Notes under the pieces: generated by a model
What the model saw: the letters and a program-made list of their open reading frames with translations, nothing else
Database searches by the model: none
What the model was told of the DNA's origin: nothing
Source of the DNA: CAYNHQ01 sp964397255
Lineage (GTDB): Bacteria; Bdellovibrionota_G; JALEGL01; DATDPG01
Direction: 5' to 3'
Assembly (NCBI GenBank): GCA_964397255.1
Contig: CAYNHQ010000006.1
Location: 62,001-126,000, forward strand
DNA: 64,000 bases
Part shown: piece after piece, positions 9,095-17,936 of the stretch
How the letters are laid out: the number at the start of each line of letters is the position of its first letter
Position numbering within the stretch: position 1 is the stretch's first letter
Translations under genes and position numbers: made by a program

Positions 9095-9466
9095 TTATTC
9101 TTCTTCAGGAGGATTTGTGGAGCGGATGGAATGAAGAAGCGCTTCAATCCGGCTTCCTCGCTCGATCGATTCGTCGTATTCGAAACGAAGGTCAGGGGTG
9201 TAGCGAAGCTTCATTTGGCGCCCCACTTCTCTTCGAATCGTGGAAAGATTGGCCTGCAAAGACTTCGCGGTTTGCTCGAGCTGATCGTGATCCAGAACGC
9301 GATAAAACACGCGGGCATGCTGCAGATCATTGGTGATGGAAACACCCGTCACGGTGACTCCTTCCAGACCTTGATGGTCTACCCGTTGCATTAAAATTTC
9401 GGAAATCACCTCGCGCATGAGATCTCCCACGCGATCGGCTCGTTTAAAGGGCTGTTTTCTTTGCAT
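9095..9466 (-). CDS. rbfA: Ribosome-binding factor A
   Basis: Late 30S assembly factor with a KH-like fold. The 123-residue version starting at the ATG at 9466 is preferred: it has GGAG at correct spacing and begins close to the family's usual RADRVGDLMREVISEIL. An in-frame ATG at 9499 would add 11 residues and has no ribosome site. Conserved VTGVSITNDLQHARVFY and the LRYTPDLRFEYDESIERGSRI block are present. The position between infB and truB supports the call. Confidence 0.95.
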   Translation of the reverse strand: MQRKQPFKRADRVGDLMREVISEILMQRVDHQGLEGVTVTGVSITNDLQHARVFYRVLDHDQLEQTAKSLQANLSTIRREVGRQMKLRYTPDLRFEYDESIERGSRIEALLHSIRSTNPPEEE

Positions 9467-9504
9467 GTCCGCTCCATTCACACGGGGGTCGGCCCGCATG
9501 AGTT

Positions 9505-11799
9505 TTAATCCAACGTTGCCGCGATCTCTTCGACTTGGAATGATTCGATGACATCGCCGACTTTCACGTCGTTGTAATTTTCAATCACCAAACCGCATTC
9601 CATTCCGGCAGGTACTTCCCGCGCATCGTCTTTAAATCGTTTAAGCGAAGCCAACCGCCCCGTATAAATCGGCACGGCATCGCGAACCAAACGAACAGAC
9701 GCACTTCTCAAAATTTTTCCATCGGTCACCGCACAACCAGCCACGGTCCCGGCTTTGGGAATCATAAAGGTCTGACGAACCTCCGCGGTGCCGAGTCGCT
9801 TTTCCACCTTCTTTGGCGCTAACAGTCCCGCCATGGCTTTCGTGATGTCTTCGGTTAAATGATAAATAACGTCGTAGAGGCGAATATCCACCTCTTTTCG
9901 CTCGGCGAGATTTGCCGCGGCCGCCTCGGGGCGGACATTGAAACCGATAATCAAGGCTCCCGATGCCGTGGCCAGCATGACATCGTTCTCCGAAATTCCC
10001 CCCACACCGCCGTGAATCACACGCACCGCGACTTTGGGCGTGGAAAGTTTTGGAAGCGAATCGGAAAGTACTTCTACCGAGCCCGTCGTATCTCCCTTGA
10101 TGATGACTTTGAGTTCTTTGACATCTCCCTGTTCGATCTTTTGGTAGAGATCATCGAGAGAGACTTTGCTGCTCTTGGAAAGATCCTGGCCTCGCGCGAT
10201 TTTTTGCCGGAGTTCCGAGATCTCTTTTGCTTTCTTTTCGTCCGTGACCGCGATGAGTTCGTCGCCGGCCAAAGCAACTCCAGAAACTCCCATAATTTCT
10301 ATGGGCGTCGCAGGACCTGCCTCGCGAACGCGATTCCCTTTGTCATCTTGCATGGCGCGAATTCGCCCCGACTCGGCTCCCACCACGATAGCATCTCCCT
10401 CATGAAGCGTTCCATCTTGAACGAGAACGGTAATGACCGGGCCTCGCCTCTTGTCGAGCCTGGCTTCGATGACTGTGCCGGCTCCTCTCTTCTTCGGATT
10501 CGCCTTGAGTTCCATCACATCCGACTGAAGAGCGATCATTTCCAAAAGTTGTGGCACACCTGCGCCGGTTTTGGCGGAGACCGGAACGTAAATCGTTTCT
10601 CCCCCCCACTCTTCGGGAACGAGATTAAATTCCGTCAGCGCTTTTTTAATTTTCTCTGGATCGGCGCCCGGCTTATCCATTTTATTGACCGCCACGATAA
10701 TTTTTACTTTAGCCGCAAGAGCATGGTTCGCGGCTTCCTTCGTCTGCGGCATCACACCATCATCCGCCGCCACCACAAGGACTACGATGTCGGTGACCTT
10801 GGCCCCACGCGCGCGCATCGCCGTAAAGGCCTCGTGGCCCGGCGTGTCGATGAATGTCACATGCCGGCCGGTATCGGTTTTGACTGAATACGCTCCAATA
10901 TGTTGTGTAATTCCTCCCGCTTCCCGAGCGGCGACTGCCGATTTTCGAATCGCATCCAGAAGAGACGTTTTTCCATGGTCCACATGCCCCATCACCGTCA
11001 CCACTGGAGCACGAAGTTTGAGATCTTCAGGATTGGCGGCTTCTTCACTTTTCGCTTCTTCTTGAAGAAGATCTTCGGGTGCGACAGCGACATTTTCAAT
11101 TTCGTAACCAAATTCCGAAGCAACAAGTGTGGCGGTATCGAGATCAAGTTGCTGATTGATCGTGACCATCGTCCCCATCGTCATTAATTTTCCAATAACC
11201 TCGTTCACTTTCACGGCCATTCGCTTGGCAAGTTCGGAAACCGTGACCGCATCGGTCACTCGGATGACCCGTTTCGCCGCACGTGGTGTAGTGATTTCAG
11301 TCTTTTTCGATTTTTTCCCAGGGGCAAGGCGTTTCTTCTTCCCCATTTTGGGTTTGGAAAAATCGCGGATTTCAATGATCTCGCGGCGGCCCAGACCAAT
11401 GGAGCCGGGTGCAGAAAGAACGGAGCCGGGTGCAGTGGGTGATTTGGGCGGCGCGGGGCGCACAACCTCTGGCCCGGCAACTGTTTCCGTTTCGGAAGTA
11501 GAAACAACTTTGATCCGTTTGTATTTAGGAAGATATCCTGCATCGGCGGAATTTTCAGGAGGCGAGGACAAAGTTTCCATCGGAACCGGCTTCGCTTCTT
11601 CCTTCGCGGGGGGCTCGGGTGGCATTTCCATCTCCACCTTTGGCGGCGTCACTTCTTTTGCAGCGATTTCCTCCGGAAGAGGTGCGGGTGGAGTAGCTCC
11701 GGCACGACGACGAATAACGGTTTTCGTCACTCGCTTGTCGACCACACTCGACGGTGGCGCGGCCTCGCTTCCCGGTGCTTTTGTACCTCTTTCGTCCAC
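9505..11799 (-). CDS. infB: Translation initiation factor IF-2
   Basis: GTPase that brings fMet-tRNA to the 30S subunit. It has a long Pro/Ala/Glu-rich N-terminal region (~1-175), an IF2_N segment (~180-240), then the G domain with GHVDHGKT (~271-278), DTPGHE and NKMD, and domains II-IV to the C-terminus. The GTG at 11799 is preferred because AAGGGG lies 5 nt upstream; the GTG at 11805 overlaps that ribosome site. The start is 10 bp after the nusA stop. Confidence 0.97.
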   Translation of the reverse strand: MDERGTKAPGSEAAPPSSVVDKRVTKTVIRRRAGATPPAPLPEEIAAKEVTPPKVEMEMPPEPPAKEEAKPVPMETLSSPPENSADAGYLPKYKRIKVVSTSETETVAGPEVVRPAPPKSPTAPGSVLSAPGSIGLGRREIIEIRDFSKPKMGKKKRLAPGKKSKKTEITTPRAAKRVIRVTDAVTVSELAKRMAVKVNEVIGKLMTMGTMVTINQQLDLDTATLVASEFGYEIENVAVAPEDLLQEEAKSEEAANPEDLKLRAPVVTVMGHVDHGKTSLLDAIRKSAVAAREAGGITQHIGAYSVKTDTGRHVTFIDTPGHEAFTAMRARGAKVTDIVVLVVAADDGVMPQTKEAANHALAAKVKIIVAVNKMDKPGADPEKIKKALTEFNLVPEEWGGETIYVPVSAKTGAGVPQLLEMIALQSDVMELKANPKKRGAGTVIEARLDKRRGPVITVLVQDGTLHEGDAIVVGAESGRIRAMQDDKGNRVREAGPATPIEIMGVSGVALAGDELIAVTDEKKAKEISELRQKIARGQDLSKSSKVSLDDLYQKIEQGDVKELKVIIKGDTTGSVEVLSDSLPKLSTPKVAVRVIHGGVGGISENDVMLATASGALIIGFNVRPEAAAANLAERKEVDIRLYDVIYHLTEDITKAMAGLLAPKKVEKRLGTAEVRQTFMIPKAGTVAGCAVTDGKILRSASVRLVRDAVPIYTGRLASLKRFKDDAREVPAGMECGLVIENYNDVKVGDVIESFQVEEIAATLD

Positions 11800-11808
11800 G
11801 ATCACCCC

Positions 11809-13122
11809 TTACCTCTCGTGCGTTGTTGCGTCTACTTGCGATGCAGCTTTCGCCGCTGTCGGCTCGCCTGCTGGGTGCTTTTCGAGCCACTCCTTGGCCG
11901 CTTGTTTAAGGGCTTCCACTTTGTCCGTTTCTAAGCCGGTTGTTTGAGCAATTTCGGAAGTGTTGTTCTGGATCAGCGCTTCGGGGCTTGTGACTCCCAA
12001 GTTATAGAGAAGCTCCGCGAGCGTTTCACTGATTCCCTCGATTTGTGTCAGACGGAGTTTCCCTTCATCCGCCATTTGCTTCACTTTGGTTTCACTATGA
12101 ATATCGATTTTCCATCCTGTTAAACGCGCTGCCAATCGAACATTCTGCCCCTTTTTTCCGATCGCTAGAGAGAGTTGATCATCGGCAACGATCAGCTCCA
12201 TGGCTCTATTCTTCTCGTCAAGAATCACACGCGATACTTCGGCGGGTTGAATAGCATTGCAAACGAAGCGGGCCGGATCGGGATGCCAGGCCACGATGTC
12301 GATTTTCTCGCCGCGAAGCTCTTGAACGACCGCCTGAACACGCGATCCTTTCATTCCGACACATGCCCCGACCGGGTCGACATCCGAGTCTTTGGATGCG
12401 ACCGCGATTTTGGAGCGCCCTCCCGGTTCACGCGCGGCCGATTCAATTCGAACCACTCCTTCATAAATTTCGGGAACCTCGTTTTCAAAGAGTTTCACCA
12501 AAAGGCCCGTATGCGCACGTGAAACGATAATTTCCGCCCCGCGAGGCGTTTTCAATACATCCACCACAAAGGTCTGAATTCGATCGCCAGGACGATAATG
12601 CTCGCGCGGCACTTGCTCCGAAACAGGCAAGATTGCCTCGGCCCGACCTAGATCGATAATGATCGACCCCTTTTCAAACCGGCGAACAATGCCGGCGATG
12701 AGCGTTCCTTTTCGATCTTTATATTCCCCGTGAATGATCTCGGTTTCAGCGTCGCGAATTTTTTGAATGATCACCTGCTTTGCAGCCTGCGCGGCAATTC
12801 GCCCCAACTCGGCGGTATCCATTTTGAGTCCAATTTCGTCCCCGAGCTGACACTCAGGATCGTGTTCGCGGGCTCGATTAAAATCGATCTCGTGAATCGG
12901 GTTCTCCACTTTCTCAACCACTTTCAAGAACTCGAAGAGTTCGATTTCTTCATCGGTTTCGTTGAACTGCGCTTCGAGCTTTTTATCAAGACCGAATTTT
13001 TTGCGCGCGGCTGTCACAAAGGCGCTTTGCACCGCCTCAATAATGACTTCCTTTTTGATGCCCCGATCTCGGCAAATTTGTTCGATCTCTCGATTTAAAC
13101 CTTTAAACATTCCGGTACCCAT
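11809..13122 (-). CDS. nusA: Transcription termination/antitermination factor NusA
   Basis: RNA polymerase-associated elongation factor. The order is N-terminal NusA domain (LNREIEQICRDRGIKKEVI), S1 domain (KGTLIAGIVRRFEKGSIIIDLG, ~138-200), two KH domains (VGMKGSRVQAVVQEL and AIGKKGQNVRLAARL) and a C-terminal helix-hairpin-helix repeat (~355-415). AGGAG lies 5 nt before the ATG. It is the first gene of its operon here; rimP, which normally precedes it, is absent and the next gene upstream is the divergent pal. Confidence 0.97.
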   Translation of the reverse strand: MGTGMFKGLNREIEQICRDRGIKKEVIIEAVQSAFVTAARKKFGLDKKLEAQFNETDEEIELFEFLKVVEKVENPIHEIDFNRAREHDPECQLGDEIGLKMDTAELGRIAAQAAKQVIIQKIRDAETEIIHGEYKDRKGTLIAGIVRRFEKGSIIIDLGRAEAILPVSEQVPREHYRPGDRIQTFVVDVLKTPRGAEIIVSRAHTGLLVKLFENEVPEIYEGVVRIESAAREPGGRSKIAVASKDSDVDPVGACVGMKGSRVQAVVQELRGEKIDIVAWHPDPARFVCNAIQPAEVSRVILDEKNRAMELIVADDQLSLAIGKKGQNVRLAARLTGWKIDIHSETKVKQMADEGKLRLTQIEGISETLAELLYNLGVTSPEALIQNNTSEIAQTTGLETDKVEALKQAAKEWLEKHPAGEPTAAKAASQVDATTHER

Positions 13123-13184
13123 AGCTGCTCCTACTTAAAATGACTGGAAACAAAAAAGCGGGCGCGCGGCCCACTTACGGCCGC

Positions 13185-13214
13185 AATATAGACGAGGGCT
13201 CCCAAAGAGCGCAA
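13185..13214 (-). promoter_or_regulatory. Candidate promoter of the nusA operon
   Basis: On the minus strand: TTGCGC (13214-13209), 18-bp spacer, TATATT (13190-13185). It lies about 65 bp upstream of the nusA start in the 178-bp divergent gap with pal. The -35 is weak and the -10 good. Confidence 0.4.
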
Positions 13215-13225
13215 GGGAAAAAGGG

Positions 13226-13254
13226 TTGACAAGAAATCCACAATTCCTTAAAGA
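13226..13254 (+). promoter_or_regulatory. Candidate sigma70 promoter of pal-cpoB
   Basis: Perfect -35 TTGACA (13226-13231), 17-bp spacer, weaker -10 TAAAGA (13249-13254). This gives a leader of about 40 nt ending in a strong AAAGGAGG ribosome site before the pal ATG. Confidence 0.5.
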
Positions 13255-13300
13255 AATCCGCACGTTTAACCTCATTTTCCTCATAAAGGAGGCGTTTCCG

Positions 13301-13810
13301 ATGAATTCATTCTCAAAAATCGCGTTTGGCACCCTGGTAGTCGCTTTTCTGGTGGCCGGCTGCGCTAAGAAAACCACCCCTTCCGGAGCGGGTGAGGGAG
13401 GTACCACTTCGGGAAGTGGACCGGAGGCAACCGCCGGATCCGAATCTCCTGTGGGTGGGGGAAGTTCGGACGCTTCACTTTCGAGCCTTCCCAAGGCCTA
13501 TTTTGAATTCAATTCTTCAAATATTCGTGACGCCGATCGCCCGGGACTTACTTCAGCTTCGGGCCTTTTAAAGAAAAGCAAGTCAGCGGTGACGATTGAA
13601 GGACATTGCGATGAACGAGGAAGCGTGGAGTACAACTTGGCCCTCGGAGAACGTCGTGCCCAATCAGTAAAAAGCTACCTCGTGAAATTGGGCGTGGATG
13701 GCAAGCGCCTAAGTACCATCAGCTATGGCGAGGAACGCCCCGCGGATACCGGTCATGATGAAGCAGCCTGGGCTAAAAACCGACGTGCAGAATTAGTCGT
13801 AAACCGCTAA
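13301..13810 (+). CDS. pal: Peptidoglycan-associated lipoprotein Pal
   Basis: Outer-membrane lipoprotein of the Tol-Pal system that binds peptidoglycan and helps constrict the envelope at division. The 169 residues begin with a signal peptide ending in the lipobox LVAGC (Cys ~21), a Gly/Ser/Thr-rich linker (~25-60) and an OmpA-like domain (~65-169) with GHCDERGSVEYNLALGERRA and NRRAEL, the peptidoglycan-contact region. The ATG at 13301 has a strong AAAGGAGG site, so the in-frame TTG at 13226 is rejected. cpoB follows after 12 bp; the tolQRAB genes are not in the window. Confidence 0.95.
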   Translation: MNSFSKIAFGTLVVAFLVAGCAKKTTPSGAGEGGTTSGSGPEATAGSESPVGGGSSDASLSSLPKAYFEFNSSNIRDADRPGLTSASGLLKKSKSAVTIEGHCDERGSVEYNLALGERRAQSVKSYLVKLGVDGKRLSTISYGEERPADTGHDEAAWAKNRRAELVVNR

Positions 13811-13822
13811 TTCGAAAATTTA

Positions 13823-14665
13823 ATGTTTCGTTCGATGCGAAGCCTGGGAGCGTCCTTTCTGTTGCTCTTCGGGTTGACGATGGTGGCGTGCGAGCAATTC
13901 TCGTCGGCCCCAAAGCAGCCGTCTGAAACGGACCCTATCGAATTAAAGAGAAAGCTCGATTACCTCAACAATCGGGTCAATAAACTGGAATCTTCCCTCG
14001 ACAAACTTTCCCGATCGGTCGAGGAGCTTGATAAGACGAACCGACAAAACAAAGCGGATCAATCGGTCGTCATTGAGGATCTCCGCACAGAACTCAAGTC
14101 GCTCCAGGGGAATATGGATGTAATTCGCCACGATACGACTGACGCGACGGAGGCGAACAAGAAGTTTAAGGAAGATTTCGATACTCGCCTGAACGACATT
14201 GAAAATCGGCCGCGTGCCGCCCCAGCCCTCGCGCCGGCGCCCAAAGGGGGAGGATCAAAAAACGCGGGCGTGGATGACATCACTCGTTACAACCAAATCC
14301 TTCGCGTGATTCTCGATAAGAAAGATTACGACACGGCCATCACACAGTTCGACGATTTTCTTCGAACCTATCCATCCAGCTCTCTCGCCTCAAATGCACA
14401 ATATTGGATCGGCGAAGGCTATTTCGCCAAGGGTGAATACAAACGTGCGATCAACGAATTTCAAAAAGTGACCGACCAGTATCCGAAAAGCGAAAAAGTC
14501 TGTGCATCGGTTTTAAAACAGGGAATTGCGTTTTTGGAACTCAAAGATATTGAAAGTGCGAAGCTATTTCTCACGGATGTCACGAAGCGCTGCCCGAAAA
14601 CGAAGGAAGCCACCCAGGCCCGCACCCGCCTCCGCGAGCTTGCCGGCGCGCCGACAAAGAAGTAA
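13823..14665 (+). CDS. cpoB: Tol-Pal system coordinator CpoB/YbgF, lipoprotein form
   Basis: Coordinates envelope constriction with peptidoglycan synthesis in the family. The 280 residues start with a signal peptide ending MVAC, so unlike E. coli CpoB this version looks lipid-anchored. A coiled coil (~40-125, ELKRKLDYLNNRVNKLE onwards) is followed by a Pro/Ala linker and a C-terminal TPR domain (~155-270: LDKKDYDTAITQFDDFL, YWIGEGYFAKGEYKRAI, AFLELKDIESAKLF). Directly downstream of pal, as expected. Confidence 0.9.
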   Translation: MFRSMRSLGASFLLLFGLTMVACEQFSSAPKQPSETDPIELKRKLDYLNNRVNKLESSLDKLSRSVEELDKTNRQNKADQSVVIEDLRTELKSLQGNMDVIRHDTTDATEANKKFKEDFDTRLNDIENRPRAAPALAPAPKGGGSKNAGVDDITRYNQILRVILDKKDYDTAITQFDDFLRTYPSSSLASNAQYWIGEGYFAKGEYKRAINEFQKVTDQYPKSEKVCASVLKQGIAFLELKDIESAKLFLTDVTKRCPKTKEATQARTRLRELAGAPTKK

Positions 14666-14675
14666 ACGGCCTACG

Positions 14676-15674
14676 ATGTTGGTATTGGGAATCGAATCGT
14701 CGTGCGACGAGACGGCGGCGGCTATTGTGGAGGAGGGAACGATCGTCCGTTCTTCGACGGTAGCTTCTCAAGACGACCTTCATCGTCGTTTCGGGGGTGT
14801 GGTTCCTGAACTCGCTTCCCGTAGGCATATCACGCAGGTTATTCCGGTTTTGGAAAGCGCTCTATCCAAGGCGGGCGTGACCATTTCGGATATCGGAGGA
14901 ATTGCCGCCACGAAAGGTCCGGGGCTCATCGGTTCGCTCCTCGTCGGATTTTCATTCGGTAAGGCGCTCGCCGCCGCTCGAAAAATTCCGATGGTGGGCG
15001 TTCATCACATTGAGGGACATCTCGCTTCCGTTCTTTTGGGGAGGAAATCGATTTACTATCCCTTTATCGGTCTCGTTGTTTCGGGAGGACACACGAATTT
15101 GTACCTTGTTCCCTCTCCCGGGAAATACGAACTCCTCGGCCAATCCATTGACGATGCCGCTGGGGAAGCTTTCGACAAAGTGGCCAAGCTCTGTGGCCTG
15201 GGCTATCCCGGCGGCCCCGCCGTCGACCGAGCGGCCAAAGAGGGTGACCCCCATGCGGTGGATTTACCCCGCGCTATTCCCCGAAGCCTTGATTTTAGTT
15301 TTAGTGGATTAAAAACGGCCGTCGCACAATGGGTGAATAAAAATGGCGTACCTACCGGGGCAAAACTCGCCGACCTCATGGCGAGTTTTCAACAGGCGGT
15401 TGTGGATGTCTTGATCGCCAAACTTTTTGAAGCGGCTGAGCGGCATGACATTCATACGGTCGCCGTGTGTGGGGGTGTGGCGCGAAATAGCGCCCTTCGC
15501 GCGCGCCTGGATCATGAAGTGAAGTCACGCGATGTCGAGCTTTGGCTCACGCTCCCCGAATATTGTACCGACAATGCCGCCATGATCGCGGCGGCGGGCT
15601 ACCCGAGGCTCGCTCGGGGAGAGGTCGACGATTTTACGCTGAACGCCACCGCCACCTTTCCGCTCGGAATTTAA
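14676..15674 (+). CDS. tsaD: tRNA N6-threonylcarbamoyladenosine transferase TsaD
   Basis: Transfers the threonylcarbamoyl group to A37 of ANN-decoding tRNAs. The ATG at 14676 gives 332 residues starting MLVLGIESSCDETAAAIV, the standard TsaD N-terminus; upstream in-frame codons reaching back to 14526 lie inside cpoB and are not a real extension. The metal-binding HHIEGH motif (~109-114), SGGHTNLY and DDAAGEAFDKVAKLLGL-like block are present. TsaB, TsaC and TsaE are not in the window. The stop is immediately followed by the rsmA ATG. Confidence 0.96.
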   Translation: MLVLGIESSCDETAAAIVEEGTIVRSSTVASQDDLHRRFGGVVPELASRRHITQVIPVLESALSKAGVTISDIGGIAATKGPGLIGSLLVGFSFGKALAAARKIPMVGVHHIEGHLASVLLGRKSIYYPFIGLVVSGGHTNLYLVPSPGKYELLGQSIDDAAGEAFDKVAKLCGLGYPGGPAVDRAAKEGDPHAVDLPRAIPRSLDFSFSGLKTAVAQWVNKNGVPTGAKLADLMASFQQAVVDVLIAKLFEAAERHDIHTVAVCGGVARNSALRARLDHEVKSRDVELWLTLPEYCTDNAAMIAAAGYPRLARGEVDDFTLNATATFPLGI

Positions 15675-16466
15675 ATGGAATCGCCTCAACATCTGCTTCG
15701 CGAAGCCGGGCTTCGCCCACGAAAAGCGTGGGGGCAAAACTTTCTCGTCCATTCTTCAAGTGCCGAAAAAATTGTCCGCTTCGCTCAAATCATTCCGGGC
15801 GATCGCGTTCTTGAAATTGGGCCGGGCCTTGGCGCCATGACTGAGGCTCTCACCAATGAGGGAGCCAACGTCATCGCGATCGAAAGAGATCCCAAACTCG
15901 TCGAAATTCTAAACGCGCGCTGGCGAAGCGCCCCGCAGATCACGCTGGTTTCTCGGGACGCGCTCGAGGTTAATTTCAACGAATATTCTCCCCCTCTCCG
16001 TGTCGTCTCGAATCTCCCCTACCATGTTTCAACACCGATCCTTGAAAGACTTTCAGAGCATCGCCGACTCTTCCAAGATCTGACCCTTCTTCTCCAAGAA
16101 GAAGTCATTGACCGAATGACGGCCAAACCTAATTCACGTGATTACGGAAGACTCTCCGTCGGTATACAAACTCTTTTTGATGTAGAGCGGGGCCCTCGAA
16201 TCCCTCGCGGAAGCTTTTACCCGGTCCCCGACGTCGAATCACGATTGATAAAACTAACTCCACTTAAAAAACCCCTAGTTGGTGAAGAAAATATTTCAGC
16301 ATTTCTCGATTTTGTCGGAAAACTTTTTAGCCAGCGCCGTAAAACTCTTCGCCGAATTCTAAAAAACTTAGACTCGGAGTCCTCGACCGACATCGACCTC
16401 TCCCGCCGACCTGAATCGCTATCAATTCAAGAGCTGGATCAGCTCTTTCAGACCACTCTACGATAG
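15675..16466 (+). CDS. rsmA: 16S rRNA A1518/A1519 dimethyltransferase RsmA (KsgA)
   Basis: Dimethylates two adenosines near the 3' end of 16S rRNA using SAM. The 263 residues show the SAM motif EIGPGLGAMTEAL (~46-58), the acidic ribose ligand IERD, the catalytic NLPY motif (~113-116) and a C-terminal domain with FSQRRKTLRRIL. Start is the ATG directly after the tsaD stop, implying coupling. The last 9 bp overlap the convergent SDR gene. Confidence 0.96.
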   Translation: MESPQHLLREAGLRPRKAWGQNFLVHSSSAEKIVRFAQIIPGDRVLEIGPGLGAMTEALTNEGANVIAIERDPKLVEILNARWRSAPQITLVSRDALEVNFNEYSPPLRVVSNLPYHVSTPILERLSEHRRLFQDLTLLLQEEVIDRMTAKPNSRDYGRLSVGIQTLFDVERGPRIPRGSFYPVPDVESRLIKLTPLKKPLVGEENISAFLDFVGKLFSQRRKTLRRILKNLDSESSTDIDLSRRPESLSIQELDQLFQTTLR

Positions 16467-17234
16467 TTTCCGGTTTACTTTGAAGACGCCCGCTTGGTCG
16501 AGGGGGGTGAGGATCATGTCATCGATATTCACATGTGGAGGACGAGTGACGAAAAAGAGAGCACACTCGGCGATGTCTTCGGCCCGAAGAGGCGTCATCC
16601 CTTCGTAAACCTTCTTCGCTTTTTCACGATCGCCGCCGAATCGAACAATTCCGAATTCGGTCTCCGCCAAACCCGGATCGATAGAGCCGACCTTAATTCC
16701 CTTTCCAAGTGTTTCCATTCGAAGTGTTTGCGTAATCGCATTGACACCAAACTTGCTCGCGCAATATCCCCCACCGCCATCGTACGCAAAATGTCCCGCA
16801 ATCGAACCGATGTTGAGAACATGCCCTTTGCCCTGGGGGATCATGACTTCCAAAACAGAACGAGTCATACGGAAGAGACCCATGATGTTCGTATCCAGCA
16901 TCGTCTGCCAGTCGTTTTCATTGCCCGTGACAATATCCCTTCGACCCAGAGCAAGGCCCGCGTTGTTTACGAGAATGTCAATCTTCCCGAATTCCCTTTT
17001 CGTCGCAGCGACAAATCCCGACGTCGAAGCGAAATCCCGAACATCGAGAGATTGAAAGAAAACCGGAGTGCCATATTTGCTTTTGAGTTCGGAAGCGAGT
17101 TTTTGAAGACGGTCGACGCGCCGGGCGCCGATCGCAAGCTGGGCCCCCTCCGCGGCAAAAAGACGGGCGATCGCCTCGCCAAAACCGCTTGAAGCGCCAG
17201 TCACAATCGCCACCTGATTGGTCAGTTTTCCCAT
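16458..17234 (-). CDS. Short-chain dehydrogenase/reductase (YdfG-like)
   Basis: NAD(P)-dependent oxidoreductase of the classical SDR family, 258 residues from the ATG at 17234 (an upstream in-frame start at 17297 adds 21 residues with no SDR homology). Rossmann motif TGASSGFGEAI (~13-23), NNAG (~90), catalytic Ser in NIGSIAG (~138) and YCASK (~155-159). Similar proteins act on serine or 3-hydroxy acids, but the substrate is not determined by sequence. It is divergent from the deoxynucleoside kinase gene, with about 70 bp between starts. Confidence 0.85.
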   Translation of the reverse strand: MGKLTNQVAIVTGASSGFGEAIARLFAAEGAQLAIGARRVDRLQKLASELKSKYGTPVFFQSLDVRDFASTSGFVAATKREFGKIDILVNNAGLALGRRDIVTGNENDWQTMLDTNIMGLFRMTRSVLEVMIPQGKGHVLNIGSIAGHFAYDGGGGYCASKFGVNAITQTLRMETLGKGIKVGSIDPGLAETEFGIVRFGGDREKAKKVYEGMTPLRAEDIAECALFFVTRPPHVNIDDMILTPLDQAGVFKVNRKLS

Positions 17235-17304
17235 ATCGAAAAGAATCGTTAACCAAAGCGGAGACAAATCGCCAGATTTTTTAAAAAATGGTACCAAAGA
17301 GTCT

Positions 17305-17934
17305 GTGAGCGCCCGCTATATTGTCGTGGATGGACCCATCAGCGTCGGTAAATCGGAAGTCGTAGCGGCTCTTTCCAAGAAGCTCAAAGCCCGTACCTGC
17401 CTCGACGCCCCCAACCCCTTTCTTCAATATTTTTACCAAGATATGGAGAAGTTTGCGTTCCAAGTACAGCTCTTCTTTTGCCTCAACCGCTTCCAACAAC
17501 AGCGGGATCTGACACAGGGGGATCTTTTCGCCTCTACGGTCATTTGCGATTATTTGTTTCAGAAAGATCGCCTCTTCGCAGCCCTCACACTCGACACAAA
17601 CGAATTCGCCCTTTATGAAAAAGTGTATTCCCTTCTCAAGGGAACCATCGCTACACCCGATGTCGTCGTCTATCTTCAAGCCGATGTCGAAACGCTGATC
17701 GATCGGATTTCAAGAAAAGACGAGGGACTGGCCCTCGTGATGCCGGAGCCTTACTTAAAAGAAATCGTCGAGGCATATCAGGCTTTCTTTTTCCATTACA
17801 ACGATGCTCCGGTGATTATTTGCAATACGGTGAAATATGATTTTGTGAAGGATGAAGGAAATTTCGAATTCCTTGTCAGAAAGATCAACGAAGTGAAGTC
17901 GGGCGTTCATTACCTTAATCCACAGGAGAAATAA
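17305..17934 (+). CDS. Deoxynucleoside kinase
   Basis: Salvage kinase that phosphorylates deoxynucleosides to dNMPs (dNK/dGK/dAK family). The P-loop GPISVGKS lies at residues 10-17 when starting at the GTG at 17305; QLFFCLNRFQQQ and the DR-containing SDYLFQKDRLFA-type block (here ICDYLFQKDRLFA) are family hallmarks, and LIDRISRKDEG is the LID region. The frame is open further upstream to a TTG at 17218, but that would run into the divergent SDR gene and adds no conserved residues. It is followed by eno after 2 bp. Confidence 0.85.
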   Translation: MSARYIVVDGPISVGKSEVVAALSKKLKARTCLDAPNPFLQYFYQDMEKFAFQVQLFFCLNRFQQQRDLTQGDLFASTVICDYLFQKDRLFAALTLDTNEFALYEKVYSLLKGTIATPDVVVYLQADVETLIDRISRKDEGLALVMPEPYLKEIVEAYQAFFFHYNDAPVIICNTVKYDFVKDEGNFEFLVRKINEVKSGVHYLNPQEK

Positions 17935-17936
17935 CC

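Noticed and set aside
9859..10887. Long plus-strand ORF (342 codons) opposite infB
   Set aside because: Antisense to IF-2 with low-complexity content; no ribosome site or family.
14526..14675. N-terminal extension of tsaD
   Set aside because: The extra codons lie entirely inside cpoB; TsaD homology begins exactly at the ATG at 14676.
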